This document shows, one piece after another, positions 27,755 to 36,267 of a DNA stretch of 64,000 nt. The stretch is from Flavobacteriales bacterium (GTDB lineage: Bacteria; Bacteroidota; Bacteroidia; Flavobacteriales_E; Vicingaceae). A program made the translations under genes and the position numbers. The first letter of the stretch is position 1. Every line of letters begins with the position of its first letter. The notes under the pieces were generated by a model. The model saw only the letters and a program-made list of their open reading frames with translations. It did not search any database and had not been told where the DNA came from. Location of the stretch: contig PALM01000032.1 in assembly GCA_002706365.1 (NCBI GenBank), positions 124,001 through 188,000 on the forward strand. The letters are read 5' to 3'.

Positions 27755-28432
27755 ATGGAAAAGCAGAAGCAGAATAAAAAGAACTTCATTCCTTATGAAG
27801 CAATTGATTTTGGAGAGGCAGAAATGCTGGAAAGAAGTGAGCAGTTCTTTCAATATATGGATCGACGAAGATCATTGAGATTCTTCTCATCTAAGGAAGT
27901 CCCTCTGCAATTGATCGAAAACCTTATTAAAACTGCTTCAACAGCTCCATCAGGGGCGCACAAACAGCCATGGACCTTCTGTGTAATTCAAGATAAATCC
28001 ATCAAAAAAGCAATTAGAGAAGCCGCAGAGAAAGAAGAATACGAGAACTATCACGGTAGAATGAGTGATGAATGGCTGGAGGATCTAGAGAAGTTCGATA
28101 CGGATTGGCACAAAGAATTCCTTGAAGTGGCTCCCTATCTTATTGTGATCTTCAAGAAGACTTATGATGTGGAAGAAGGGGATAAAAAGAAGAACTATTA
28201 TGTGAATGAATCTGTAGGTCTAGCAGCTGGTTTTTTACTAACTGCCATACATAATGCCGGACTTGTAGCCCTTACTCACACCCCCTCACCGATGAATTTT
28301 TTAGCTGAGATCTTAAAAAGGCCTCAAAATGAAAAGCCATTCTTACTTATACCAATAGGCTATCCCTCTGATAATGCGGTAGTTCCAGATCTAAAAAGGA
28401 AGGCCTTGGATGAGATCATGAAGCTTTATTAA
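27755..28432 (+). CDS. Iodotyrosine-deiodinase-like nitroreductase-fold flavoprotein
   Basis: A 225-residue FMN enzyme of the nitroreductase fold. The segments RRSLRFFSSKEVP, TAPSGAHKQPWTF, and PIGYPSDNAVVPDLKRK with DEIM near the end closely follow the iodotyrosine deiodinase (IYD) subfamily as I remember the human protein. The three residues that hold the halotyrosine zwitterion in IYD (Glu, Tyr, Lys, with Tyr four after Glu and Lys 21 after Tyr) are all present as Glu95, Tyr99 and Lys120. That points to reductive dehalogenation of iodo-, bromo- or chlorotyrosine. It lacks the membrane anchor of animal IYD, as bacterial forms do. Substrate is inferred, not shown. Confidence 0.85.
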   Translation: MEKQKQNKKNFIPYEAIDFGEAEMLERSEQFFQYMDRRRSLRFFSSKEVPLQLIENLIKTASTAPSGAHKQPWTFCVIQDKSIKKAIREAAEKEEYENYHGRMSDEWLEDLEKFDTDWHKEFLEVAPYLIVIFKKTYDVEEGDKKKNYYVNESVGLAAGFLLTAIHNAGLVALTHTPSPMNFLAEILKRPQNEKPFLLIPIGYPSDNAVVPDLKRKALDEIMKLY

Positions 28433-28447
28433 AGCAGAAAAATAAAT

Positions 28448-28478
28448 TTTGATATTGACTGAATAACAATTTTCTTTG
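28448..28478 (+). promoter_or_regulatory. Full -33/-7 promoter for acpP-fabF
   Basis: TTTG at 28448-28451, a 19-base spacer and TTTCTTTG at 28471-28478 match the Bacteroidetes consensus TTTG-N19-TAnnTTTG except for one base in the -7 part. It ends 23 bases before the acpP ATG. This is the best complete promoter seen in the window. Confidence 0.65.
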
Positions 28479-28501
28479 CACTTTAATCTAAATCAAATAC
28501 G

Positions 28502-28738
28502 ATGGCAGATACAGCATCAAGAGTAAAAGCAATTATTGTAGACAAATTAGGAGTAGAAGAGGGCGAGGTAACTCCAGAAGCCAGCTTCACTAACGATCTT
28601 GGAGCAGACTCTTTGGATACAGTTGAATTGATTATGGAATTTGAAAAAGAATTCAACATCGCCATTCCAGACGACCAAGCGGAAAAGATCACCACTGTAG
28701 GTGACGCGATCTCATATATTGAGGACAACACCAAGTAA
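28502..28738 (+). CDS. acpP: acyl carrier protein
   Basis: A 78-residue acidic carrier of growing fatty acids. The phosphopantetheine attachment serine is Ser37 in [10 protein letters not shown]. Size, charge and position directly before fabF (19-base gap) are standard. Cotranscribed with fabF and probably rnc. Confidence 0.97.
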   Translation: MADTASRVKAIIVDKLGVEEGEVTPEASFTNDLGADSLDTVELIMEFEKEFNIAIPDDQAEKITTVGDAISYIEDNTK

Positions 28739-28757
28739 GAGCTACTAGCTTACGATC

Positions 28758-30005
28758 ATGGAACTCAAAAGGGTAGTTATTACCGGATTAGGGGCCATTA
28801 CTCCCATTGGCAACAATTTAGAGGATTATTGGAATGCTTTGAAAGAGGGTAAGAGCGGAGCCGCTCCCATCACTCAGTTCGACGCTTCTAAATTCAAAAC
28901 TCAATTTGCCTGCGAAGTAAAGGGTTACGATCCGAACGAGCATTTCGACAGGAAAGAAGTCCGCAAGTTGGACTTGTTTTCTCAGTATGCTATGGTATCT
29001 ACTGATGAGGCCATGATAGATTCAAAAATTGACCTTGAATCAGTCGATGTAGATCGCTTTGGCGTAATCTGGGGAGCCGGAATAGGTGGTCTAAAGACTT
29101 TTCAAGAGGAATGCACAGCATTTGCAAATGGAGATGGGACTCCCAGATTTAATCCCTTCTTCATTCCTAAAATGATCGCGGATATCGCTCCGGGTCATAT
29201 TTCGATCAAGTACGGTCTTAGAGGACCAAACTTCACCACAGTTTCAGCTTGTGCATCCAGCACCAATGCAATCATTGATGCCTTTACCTATATCAGATTA
29301 GGTAGAATGGATCTTTGTATTACTGGTGGATCAGAAGCGGCAGTTTGCGAAGCCGGTATTGGAGGTTTTAATGCCCTTCAAGCGCTTTCAAAACGAAATG
29401 ATGACCCAGCTACGGCTTCTCGTCCATTCGATGCAGAAAGAGACGGTTTTGTTCTTGGCGATGGCGGTGGGGCTTTGATCCTTGAAGAATACGAGCATGC
29501 CAAAGCAAGAGGTGCTAAGATCTACGCAGAAGTAATCGGTTCTGGTTTATCTGCAGATGCACATCACATGACAGCCCCTCATCCAGATGGACTAGGAGCT
29601 AGAAATGTGATGAAGAATGCTATTGAAGATGCGGGAATTTCTCCAACAGACATCGATTACATCAATGTGCATGGTACTTCAACTCCACTTGGCGATGTAG
29701 CAGAGGCAAAAGCGATCAAAGAAGTCTTTGGAGAACATGCTTATAGCCTTAACATTAGTTCTACGAAGTCGATGACTGGCCACCTTCTTGGTGCTGCTGG
29801 CGCGATTGAATCAATTGCAAGTGTATTGGCAGTGGCAAACGATATCGTTCCACCTACCATTAATCACTTCAATGATGATGCAGATTTCGATCCTAAATTG
29901 AACTTTACATTCAACAAAGCTCAAGAACGCACAGTTAGAGCTGCTTTGAGCAATACATTTGGTTTTGGGGGCCACAATGCCTCAGTGATCTTTAAAAAGA
30001 TCTGA
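28758..30005 (+). CDS. fabF: 3-oxoacyl-[acyl-carrier-protein] synthase II
   Basis: Condenses malonyl-ACP with acyl-ACP in fatty-acid elongation. A 415-residue thiolase-fold enzyme with the complete catalytic triad: Cys165 in VSACASSTNA, His305 in HGTSTPLGD and His342 in KSMTGHLLGAAG. Begins 19 bases after acpP and ends two bases before the rnc start, the acpP-fabF-rnc order common to many bacteria. Confidence 0.97.
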   Translation: MELKRVVITGLGAITPIGNNLEDYWNALKEGKSGAAPITQFDASKFKTQFACEVKGYDPNEHFDRKEVRKLDLFSQYAMVSTDEAMIDSKIDLESVDVDRFGVIWGAGIGGLKTFQEECTAFANGDGTPRFNPFFIPKMIADIAPGHISIKYGLRGPNFTTVSACASSTNAIIDAFTYIRLGRMDLCITGGSEAAVCEAGIGGFNALQALSKRNDDPATASRPFDAERDGFVLGDGGGALILEEYEHAKARGAKIYAEVIGSGLSADAHHMTAPHPDGLGARNVMKNAIEDAGISPTDIDYINVHGTSTPLGDVAEAKAIKEVFGEHAYSLNISSTKSMTGHLLGAAGAIESIASVLAVANDIVPPTINHFNDDADFDPKLNFTFNKAQERTVRAALSNTFGFGGHNASVIFKKI

Positions 30006-30007
30006 TT

Positions 30008-30718
30008 TTGAGCCTTTTCCGAGGTATCAAATATTTCCTTCTCAGCGATAACAGTAAACATAAGATCCTTAAGTCTATTCTAGGTTTTAGACCCTTGAAT
30101 ATAGAGCTCTATGAGCAAGCATTTACCCATGCTTCAGTCGCCGGTCAGGAAGATGAAGCCATGGAGGAAAGTAATGAGCGATTAGAGTTTCTGGGTGATG
30201 CCGTCTTGGGGGCAATTGTTGCCGAATACTTCTTTGTGAAGTTTCCCAATAAGAATGAAGGTGAACTTACCAAGCTCAGATCAAAAATGGTGAGCAGATC
30301 ATTTCTCAATCAATTGGCCATTGATATGGGCCTGGATTCCTTTTTGGAGACATCTGCCGACACACGCAGATCCAAGTCCATTTTCGGAGATGCATTTGAA
30401 GCCTTGATAGGCGCAATTTATCTGGATAGAGGTTATCAGAGTTGTAAGAAGTTTGTGACCGAGAAAGTAATCCCCGATTATGTTGAGTTGAGCAAGCTAA
30501 TCAAAACTGAAAGCGACTTTAAGAGTCGTTTTATAGAACTTGCTCAAAAAGAGCGATATAAATTCGAATTCAAGAATGTGATGCTTCAGCATCAAGATCA
30601 CATCCGCTACAGATCGATACTTCTAATCGATGGAGTTGAAGTAGGTGAAGGAGAAGGCAGCTCAAAGAAAAAAGCCGAGCAAATGGCCGCCCAAACCTAT
30701 TTTGAAAAAAGAAAATAG
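30008..30718 (+). CDS. rnc: ribonuclease III
   Basis: Cleaves double-stranded RNA in rRNA and mRNA processing. A 236-residue protein. The catalytic signature ESNERLEFLGDAVLG holds the metal-binding Glu and Asp (60, 64), a second acidic site is in FGDAFEALIGAIY, and the C-terminal dsRNA-binding domain ends GEGEGSSKKKAEQMAA. The start is TTG, two bases after the fabF stop; no nearer ATG keeps the N-terminal helix. Confidence 0.95.
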   Translation: MSLFRGIKYFLLSDNSKHKILKSILGFRPLNIELYEQAFTHASVAGQEDEAMEESNERLEFLGDAVLGAIVAEYFFVKFPNKNEGELTKLRSKMVSRSFLNQLAIDMGLDSFLETSADTRRSKSIFGDAFEALIGAIYLDRGYQSCKKFVTEKVIPDYVELSKLIKTESDFKSRFIELAQKERYKFEFKNVMLQHQDHIRYRSILLIDGVEVGEGEGSSKKKAEQMAAQTYFEKRK

Positions 30719-30756
30719 CTTTAGATAAACTTAATACGAAAGCACAGGCCAATGTT

Positions 30757-30764
30757 TACCTTTG
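30757..30764 (+). promoter_or_regulatory. -7 element before the IPExxxVDY gene
   Basis: TACCTTTG fits TAnnTTTG and overlaps an in-frame TTG at 30762. It argues that translation begins at ATG 30780 rather than at the TTG. Confidence 0.45.
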
Positions 30765-30779
30765 GAGCATAGAATTGTC

Positions 30780-31193
30780 ATGAGTAAGTTTAGCCTTGAA
30801 CTGGAAGAAGATTTTGATTTTTATATGCTGGGCATTTGCTCACATGTGAAAGACTACCGCTTATGCTGGGAATTAAACCAAAATCTTGAGATCAAGCTGA
30901 CAAAGAACAGCGATCTGGAGATTGTCAGTCAGGGCGAAACTAAACTGTACTCCTTCAATTGTGACGAAGACGATAATAAAGCCAATGATTATTATCTGAT
31001 AAGCAACAAAAGCCCTCAAGGATACTTAGTGCCAGAAGAGAAGAAATGCGACTACTTTCTGGTGATAAAAGGACCGCTTAGTGAAGATGAAGAAAAGGCA
31101 ATCCTAGCTACTATTAACGAATCAAAAAATGTACTCACTAGCTACCCAATTGAGGCTTCTGAGTTAAAGTCAAAAAACAATTTAATATTTTAG
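30780..31193 (+). CDS. IPExxxVDY-family protein
   Basis: A protein of 137 residues with no known function. The family motif appears as VPEEKKCDYFL (consensus IPExxxVDYFL, with Cys for Val). These proteins are found only in Bacteroidota, almost always between rnc and pyk as here, and are soluble and acidic. The strict gene order hints at a link with RNA processing or growth control, but nothing in the sequence shows a catalytic site. Six bases separate it from pyk. Confidence 0.88.
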   Translation: MSKFSLELEEDFDFYMLGICSHVKDYRLCWELNQNLEIKLTKNSDLEIVSQGETKLYSFNCDEDDNKANDYYLISNKSPQGYLVPEEKKCDYFLVIKGPLSEDEEKAILATINESKNVLTSYPIEASELKSKNNLIF

Positions 31194-31199
31194 GCGCAA

Positions 31200-32630
31200 A
31201 TGCGATCGATGAAAAAAACCAAAATTGTTGCCACCGTTGGACCGGCTACTTCTTCCAAAAGTGTACTTAGCAGTATCATTAAACAAGGAGTAAATGTGAT
31301 CCGTGTGAATTTCTCTCATGGCAGTCATGACGAGCATCAGCAAGTAATTGATCGCGTTAGAGCAATCAATAAAGAGAAAGGGATCCACACTGCTATACTT
31401 GCAGATTTGCAAGGTCCAAAGATCAGGATTGGCAATGTGATAGGAGGTAAAATGGAAGTGAAGAAGGGTCAAAAGATCACATTCACTACCAAAGATGAAG
31501 ATCCGAAGGATCAGCATACCCTTTATATCAGCTATCCAAGCTTTCCAAAGGATGTGAAGAAAGGAGAAAAGATCCTTATCGACGATGGTAAATTGGGCCT
31601 TGAGATCATCAGCACAGACAGAAAGGATAAGGTAGAAGCCAAAATGCTTAATCCGGGAGTGATCTCATCTAAAAAGGGAGTCAACCTACCTAATACCAAG
31701 ATCTCTCTTCCCAGTTTGACTGAAAAAGATAGAAAAGATCTTGATTTTGCCCTTGAGAACGATGTAGAATGGATTGGCCTTTCCTTTGTGCGAAATGCAA
31801 GGGATATTATTGAACTCAAACATCTCATCCACAAGCAAAATCGAAACTCCAGGGTAATTGCCAAGATCGAAAAGCCAGAGGCTATAGATAATATTACAGA
31901 GATCATCGATAAAACTGATGGGATCATGGTAGCTAGAGGTGATCTGGGCGTTGAGATTCCAATGGAAAAGGTTCCACTCTTGCAAAAAGAGCTGGTGAAT
32001 AAGTGTTTGAAAGCATCTAAGCCGGTGATCATCGCAACCCAGATGATGGAAAGCATGATCAACAATATCAGTCCAACAAGAGCTGAAGTAAATGATGTGG
32101 CCAATGCAGTATTAGACGGAGCTGATGCCGTTATGTTAAGTGCTGAAACTTCTGTGGGAAAGTACCCTATTAAGGTGATTCAAGCCATGACGAAGATCAT
32201 CAAGCAAATTGAAGAGACAGAGCAGATCTACCATCATGAATTCCCCCCTGAATTGAATGAAGAGCGCTTTATCTCCGATTCTATTTGCTATAATGCCTGC
32301 AGGCTATCTCAAAGAACAGAGACAAAAGCCATTGTGAGTATGACGCATTCCGGTTATACCGCTCAGAAACTATCGAGCTTCAGACCAAAAGCAAATATTT
32401 ACGCCTTTACAGGTAACCATGCCTTGCTCAATAAGCTAAGTCTGGTTTGGGGTGTCCAGGGCTTCTACTATGATAAATACGTGAGCACAGACCACACCAT
32501 TGCAGACATCAAGTACCTCTTAAAGAAGCATGGACACCTTAAATCAAAGGATTTGATCATCAATATTGCGAGTATGCCTATCAATGAAAAAGGGCAGTCG
32601 AATATGATCAAATTGAGCTATGTAGATTAG
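31200..32630 (+). CDS. pyk: pyruvate kinase
   Basis: Last step of glycolysis, phosphoenolpyruvate plus ADP to pyruvate plus ATP. A 476-residue TIM-barrel enzyme. KIVATVGPAT at the start, NFSHGSHDEH, the substrate/cation signature VIAKIEKPEAIDNI, then MVARGDLGVEIP and the TQMMESM helix are all intact, and a C-terminal regulatory domain follows. ATG 31209 is an alternative start three codons in and fits homologues equally well. Confidence 0.96.
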   Translation: MRSMKKTKIVATVGPATSSKSVLSSIIKQGVNVIRVNFSHGSHDEHQQVIDRVRAINKEKGIHTAILADLQGPKIRIGNVIGGKMEVKKGQKITFTTKDEDPKDQHTLYISYPSFPKDVKKGEKILIDDGKLGLEIISTDRKDKVEAKMLNPGVISSKKGVNLPNTKISLPSLTEKDRKDLDFALENDVEWIGLSFVRNARDIIELKHLIHKQNRNSRVIAKIEKPEAIDNITEIIDKTDGIMVARGDLGVEIPMEKVPLLQKELVNKCLKASKPVIIATQMMESMINNISPTRAEVNDVANAVLDGADAVMLSAETSVGKYPIKVIQAMTKIIKQIEETEQIYHHEFPPELNEERFISDSICYNACRLSQRTETKAIVSMTHSGYTAQKLSSFRPKANIYAFTGNHALLNKLSLVWGVQGFYYDKYVSTDHTIADIKYLLKKHGHLKSKDLIINIASMPINEKGQSNMIKLSYVD

Positions 32631-32740
32631 TCTAGATTGAATTCAATTAGCAGATCCCATTGATATAAGCAATCGATTGTTAAAAAGCGGTTGTATGCCT
32701 GTCTAAAAGCACTTACTAGAATTATTAGTATTGCTAATAG

Positions 32741-34756
32741 ATGAAAAGCGTTCGTGCCCAGCTTTTGCTGATTTTTCTATCATTTATCGTTGTGAGCCTT
32801 CTCACAGCCCTATACACTGCGAACCACTATCAAAAAAAGCAAGACCTCAGCAGTATAGATACTGAGCTAAACCAGCTAGAAGTACTGCTACTTCAATCTC
32901 TAAAAGAGCAAGAGAACTTCTTCAACTTCGAAACAATGAATGAAGAGTATTTTGTCACTTTAGAAAGTAAATACCTGAAAAGGTATAAGAACAAATTAGA
33001 TCGTGTAAAGCAAAAGATCAGTGCACTCTACGACAGCGAATACACTACAGAGCCCAGTAAGGATCATTTGGCGAATATTCGCTCAGAGCTTTTCGATTTT
33101 GAAGTCAATTTCAAGACCATCACACAAAAAATTACCGAAAGAGGCTACAAAGATTATGGCGTGATCGGGGAAATGAGAAAAGTGGCACATCGCTTGGAAG
33201 AAGAGGCACTACTTCCCTCCAATGATATCCTAATGCTGAGGAGACTAGGAAAGGATTATATCATCCGGCAGAATGAGGATTATCTAGAAAAACACTCCGA
33301 ATATCTTCAAGAATGTATTGCAAAGATTGAGAATTATGAGGCTTTAGATGAGTTTGATAAGGAGCTAAGTCAGCAGCTACTGATACAATACGGCCGACTC
33401 TTCAAAAGGATGAGTGAATTGGATAAACAGATCGGACTCAAAACCAATTCGGGTTTAAAAAGAAACTTGAACAAGAACATTAATGAAACCCTGTATAAGT
33501 TGGATCTGCTCAAAATGGGGATTATCAGCGACCAAGACGAGCAATTGGTAGCTTTGAACTTTTCACTGATCACTTTTTGGACCATCTACCTCATTATTGC
33601 CATCTGGCTATGCATCAAGGTAGCAAGTAGGTCTACTCGCAGGATCAGCGACCTCAGCCAACATATCAACTATTTCGTAAACTCAAATTTCACTGCACGT
33701 CTCGACTCCGATTTCAAGAAGGCTACCGCAGATGAAGTTGGAATGCTCTGGGGTAATTTCATGAAAATGGAGAATGAGATCATCGAATATATCGAACTCT
33801 TCAAAGAGAAAGTGGATGAGAAAACCATTGAGTTATCAAGGCGAAACAGATTGATCGAGGCACAAAAGCGAGAATTGGAGATCAAGAAAGCAGAATCTGA
33901 AGAGCGATACAAAGACTTGCTTGATGGAATGAGATACGGCTGGAGAATCCAAAATGCATTACTGCCAAGTAAGCTAAGGTTCGAAAAACAAGTCGAGAAA
34001 GGTTTTGTATTCTTCAGACCAAAAGACATCGTGAGTGGTGATGTCTATTTTACTCATAAGCTGAATCGCAGAGAAGGCGTTGAGAATATCTTCTCTGTAA
34101 TAGATTGTACCGGGCATGGAGTTCCCGGTGCCTTTATGAGCATCTTGGCTATGAATTCGATCAATAATGCAGTGCTAACAGTTAAGCATCGCGATCCGCA
34201 TTATATCTTGCAAGAGGCCAACAACTTTGTGTACTCATCAATGAAATACTACCTGAGTAAGTTCAACAAAGAAACCATTACCAAAGATGGTATGGATATG
34301 ATGGTGTGTAGATTGAAAAGGGAAACCAATTCACTGAGCTTTGCCGGTGCTCACAGACCACTCTATATTGTCCGAAAAACTGAGAACGACAGCGGTCTAG
34401 GCCTAAGTGAAGATCAATATCGAACCATGGAAGTGAACGGATGCAGATTGTACGAAGTAATTCCCGTAAAGAAAACAGTTGGTACTGTGCATCCCGAAGA
34501 AAGTTCAATATTCAATAAAGTCGAGATCAAAGTGCAAGAGGATGATATGCTCTACTTGAGCTCTGATGGCTATGCCGATCAGTTTGGAGGACCTTCCAAT
34601 AAGAAATTCATGACGAAACGACTAAAGAAATTCCTTTGTAAGATCTTCGATCTATCTCTAACAGAACAGGAAGAACGTTTGGCTGATGGATTCGAAAACT
34701 GGAGAGGAGAAAATGATCAAATAGATGATGTGTGTTTGATGGGAGTCCGAGTATAA
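32741..34756 (+). CDS. Membrane-bound SpoIIE/PP2C-type serine phosphatase with extracytoplasmic sensor region
   Basis: A 671-residue signalling protein. A membrane segment at residues 6-25, a long helical periplasmic region (about 26-265), a second membrane segment (about 272-292), a HAMP-like/coiled-coil linker (about 293-395), then a PP2C-like SpoIIE domain: MRYGWRIQNALLP, IVSGDVYFTHKL, and VIDCTGHGVPGAFMSILAM. The metal-binding aspartates GD and DxTGHG are present; the usual GGD is SGD here. Such proteins dephosphorylate anti-sigma antagonists or similar partners, but no partner gene is nearby. It stands alone, flanked by gaps. Confidence 0.85.
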   Translation: MKSVRAQLLLIFLSFIVVSLLTALYTANHYQKKQDLSSIDTELNQLEVLLLQSLKEQENFFNFETMNEEYFVTLESKYLKRYKNKLDRVKQKISALYDSEYTTEPSKDHLANIRSELFDFEVNFKTITQKITERGYKDYGVIGEMRKVAHRLEEEALLPSNDILMLRRLGKDYIIRQNEDYLEKHSEYLQECIAKIENYEALDEFDKELSQQLLIQYGRLFKRMSELDKQIGLKTNSGLKRNLNKNINETLYKLDLLKMGIISDQDEQLVALNFSLITFWTIYLIIAIWLCIKVASRSTRRISDLSQHINYFVNSNFTARLDSDFKKATADEVGMLWGNFMKMENEIIEYIELFKEKVDEKTIELSRRNRLIEAQKRELEIKKAESEERYKDLLDGMRYGWRIQNALLPSKLRFEKQVEKGFVFFRPKDIVSGDVYFTHKLNRREGVENIFSVIDCTGHGVPGAFMSILAMNSINNAVLTVKHRDPHYILQEANNFVYSSMKYYLSKFNKETITKDGMDMMVCRLKRETNSLSFAGAHRPLYIVRKTENDSGLGLSEDQYRTMEVNGCRLYEVIPVKKTVGTVHPEESSIFNKVEIKVQEDDMLYLSSDGYADQFGGPSNKKFMTKRLKKFLCKIFDLSLTEQEERLADGFENWRGENDQIDDVCLMGVRV

Positions 34757-34845
34757 AGCAAATCGGAGATCGGAAATTTGGAATAAGGAAAAAGGGGAAA
34801 GGATTAAGGAGAAAGGAATCTGCGAGATCTGCCTGACCCGACGGC

Positions 34846-34926
34846 TCCCGAGTGATCCCGCATGTCTCGATACTTTTCCGATTTCATCGGAAACACTCGA
34901 CAAGCTAATGGGATTGTATCGAGGGA
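34846..34926 (-). repeat. Dispersed hairpin repeat, outer copy split by an inner copy
   Basis: The left half TCCCGAGTGATCCC (34846-34859) and right half GGGATTGTATCGAGGGA (34910-34926) together make a minus-strand copy, TCCCTCGATAC-A-ATCCC ... GGGAT-CACTCGGGA. The arms match the copy at 46552 exactly. The two halves are separated by another, oppositely oriented copy at 34866-34901. Confidence 0.7.
34866..34901 (+). repeat. Dispersed hairpin repeat, inner copy
   Basis: CTCGATAC, one base, stem TTTCCGAT, loop TTC, stem ATCGGAAA, then CACTCGAC. Same arms as the other copies, different stem. Lies inside the outer copy. Confidence 0.8.
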
Positions 34927-35214
34927 TAGTCGGTGGCGAATGAAATCAGCGTGATCTGCGGGAAAGAATTAAGAGCAGTGATTCTCAGAGTTCAGAGTAC
35001 AATAGAAATGTTGAAATTTTTAAATTTCGGCTAGCGGGTATTGAGGGTCGGCAATCGGCAATTCTATCCAGCGAAGGTGTACGGCAATCGGTCCAAAATC
35101 AATTATGATTATTATTGCAAATCTCTAGTTGCCTACTAATGAGACAATTATTAAATTAAAAATTAAAACAACCACCATTATTCCCTACTTTTATTAAGAC
35201 AAGTTTCAATTGCT

Positions 35215-36267
35215 ATGAAATTAAATATTCCCCTACTAAAAGAAATCTGCGAGATTGCTGGTGCTCCAGGTTATGAACAAAGGATTCGCGAGCTGGTAAT
35301 TTGCGAGGTTAGCCCTCTGGTTGATGAAGTTAAAACCAATAATCTAGGTAACGTCTACGCCATAAAAAAGGGCAAGGCCGATAAGAAAGTGATGATCGGT
35401 GCCCATATGGACGAAATTGGGTTCATTGTTACCCATATCGACGATAGAGGTTTTGTCCGCTTTCACACCTTAGGAGGTTTTGATCCAAAGACCTTAACTG
35501 CCCAAAGAGTGATCATTCACGGGAAAGAAGATGTAATGGGTGTAATGGGAAGTAAGCCCATTCACGTCATGACGAATGAAGAAAAGGCCAAGAATCCCAA
35601 AACCACCGACTACTTCATTGACCTTGGTATGCCAAGAGAGAAAGTAGTGGAATTGGTTGATGTGGGTAATCCTATTACGCGATACAGCGAATTGATCGAA
35701 ATGGGAGATTGTGTGAATTGTAAGTCGATCGACAATAGAGTATCTGTTTTCATCCTTCTTGAAACACTGCGATTGCTGAAGGATAAAGAAGTTCCTTTTG
35801 ATATCTATGGCGTATTTACCGTTCAGGAAGAAGTGGGAATTAGAGGAGCAAATGTATCCGCAATGGAAATTCAACCTGATTTTGGTTTCGGATTAGACAC
35901 AACCATCGCCTATGACCTTCCCGGGGCAAAACCTCATGAAGAGATCACTAAGCTTGGAGAAGGTACTGGTATCAAGATCATGGATGCATCTGCAATCTGC
36001 GATTATAGAATGGTAGAATACATGAAGCAAACTGCCAAAAAGCACAAGATTAAATGGCAGCCAGAAATCCTTACTGCAGGAGGAACAGATACTGCCGGAA
36101 TTCAACGTATGAATGATGGAGGTGCAATTTCAGGAGCAATTTCTATCCCTACAAGACACTTGCATCAGGTAATTGAAATGGCTCATAAAGAGGACATTTT
36201 AGCCTCTATTGCGCTATTGGAAAATTGCTTGCTTGAGCTGGATAAGTTCGACTGGAAATTCAGCTAG
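35215..36267 (+). CDS. M42-family glutamyl aminopeptidase
   Basis: A 350-residue cytoplasmic di-zinc aminopeptidase. Metal and catalytic residues are recognisable: GAHMDEIGFIV (His and Asp), KSIDNRVSVF (bridging Asp), TVQEEVGIRGA (catalytic and ligand Glu), GLDTT and the late His in PTRHLHQ. Usually trims peptides. Its TAG stop shares the palindrome CTAG with the stop of the convergent pheS gene. Confidence 0.92.
   Translation: MKLNIPLLKEICEIAGAPGYEQRIRELVICEVSPLVDEVKTNNLGNVYAIKKGKADKKVMIGAHMDEIGFIVTHIDDRGFVRFHTLGGFDPKTLTAQRVIIHGKEDVMGVMGSKPIHVMTNEEKAKNPKTTDYFIDLGMPREKVVELVDVGNPITRYSELIEMGDCVNCKSIDNRVSVFILLETLRLLKDKEVPFDIYGVFTVQEEVGIRGANVSAMEIQPDFGFGLDTTIAYDLPGAKPHEEITKLGEGTGIKIMDASAICDYRMVEYMKQTAKKHKIKWQPEILTAGGTDTAGIQRMNDGGAISGAISIPTRHLHQVIEMAHKEDILASIALLENCLLELDKFDWKFS

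Larger units (their letters stand above)
34757..35214. other. Repeat-rich intergenic gap before the M42 peptidase gene
   Basis: This 458-base stretch has no gene. It carries nested copies of the dispersed hairpin (34846-34926), degenerate ATCTGCG-type fragments near 34820 and 34947, and CGGCAATCGG fragments near 35050-35090. The last 100 bases are AT-rich, with a weak -7-like TACTTTTA at 35186-35193 before the peptidase gene. Confidence 0.7.

Noticed and set aside
32636-32678. Two short perfect palindromes after pyk (ATTGAATTCAAT and CAATCGATTG) as a terminator
   Set aside because: Both are AT-rich, short and have no T tract; they could arise by chance.
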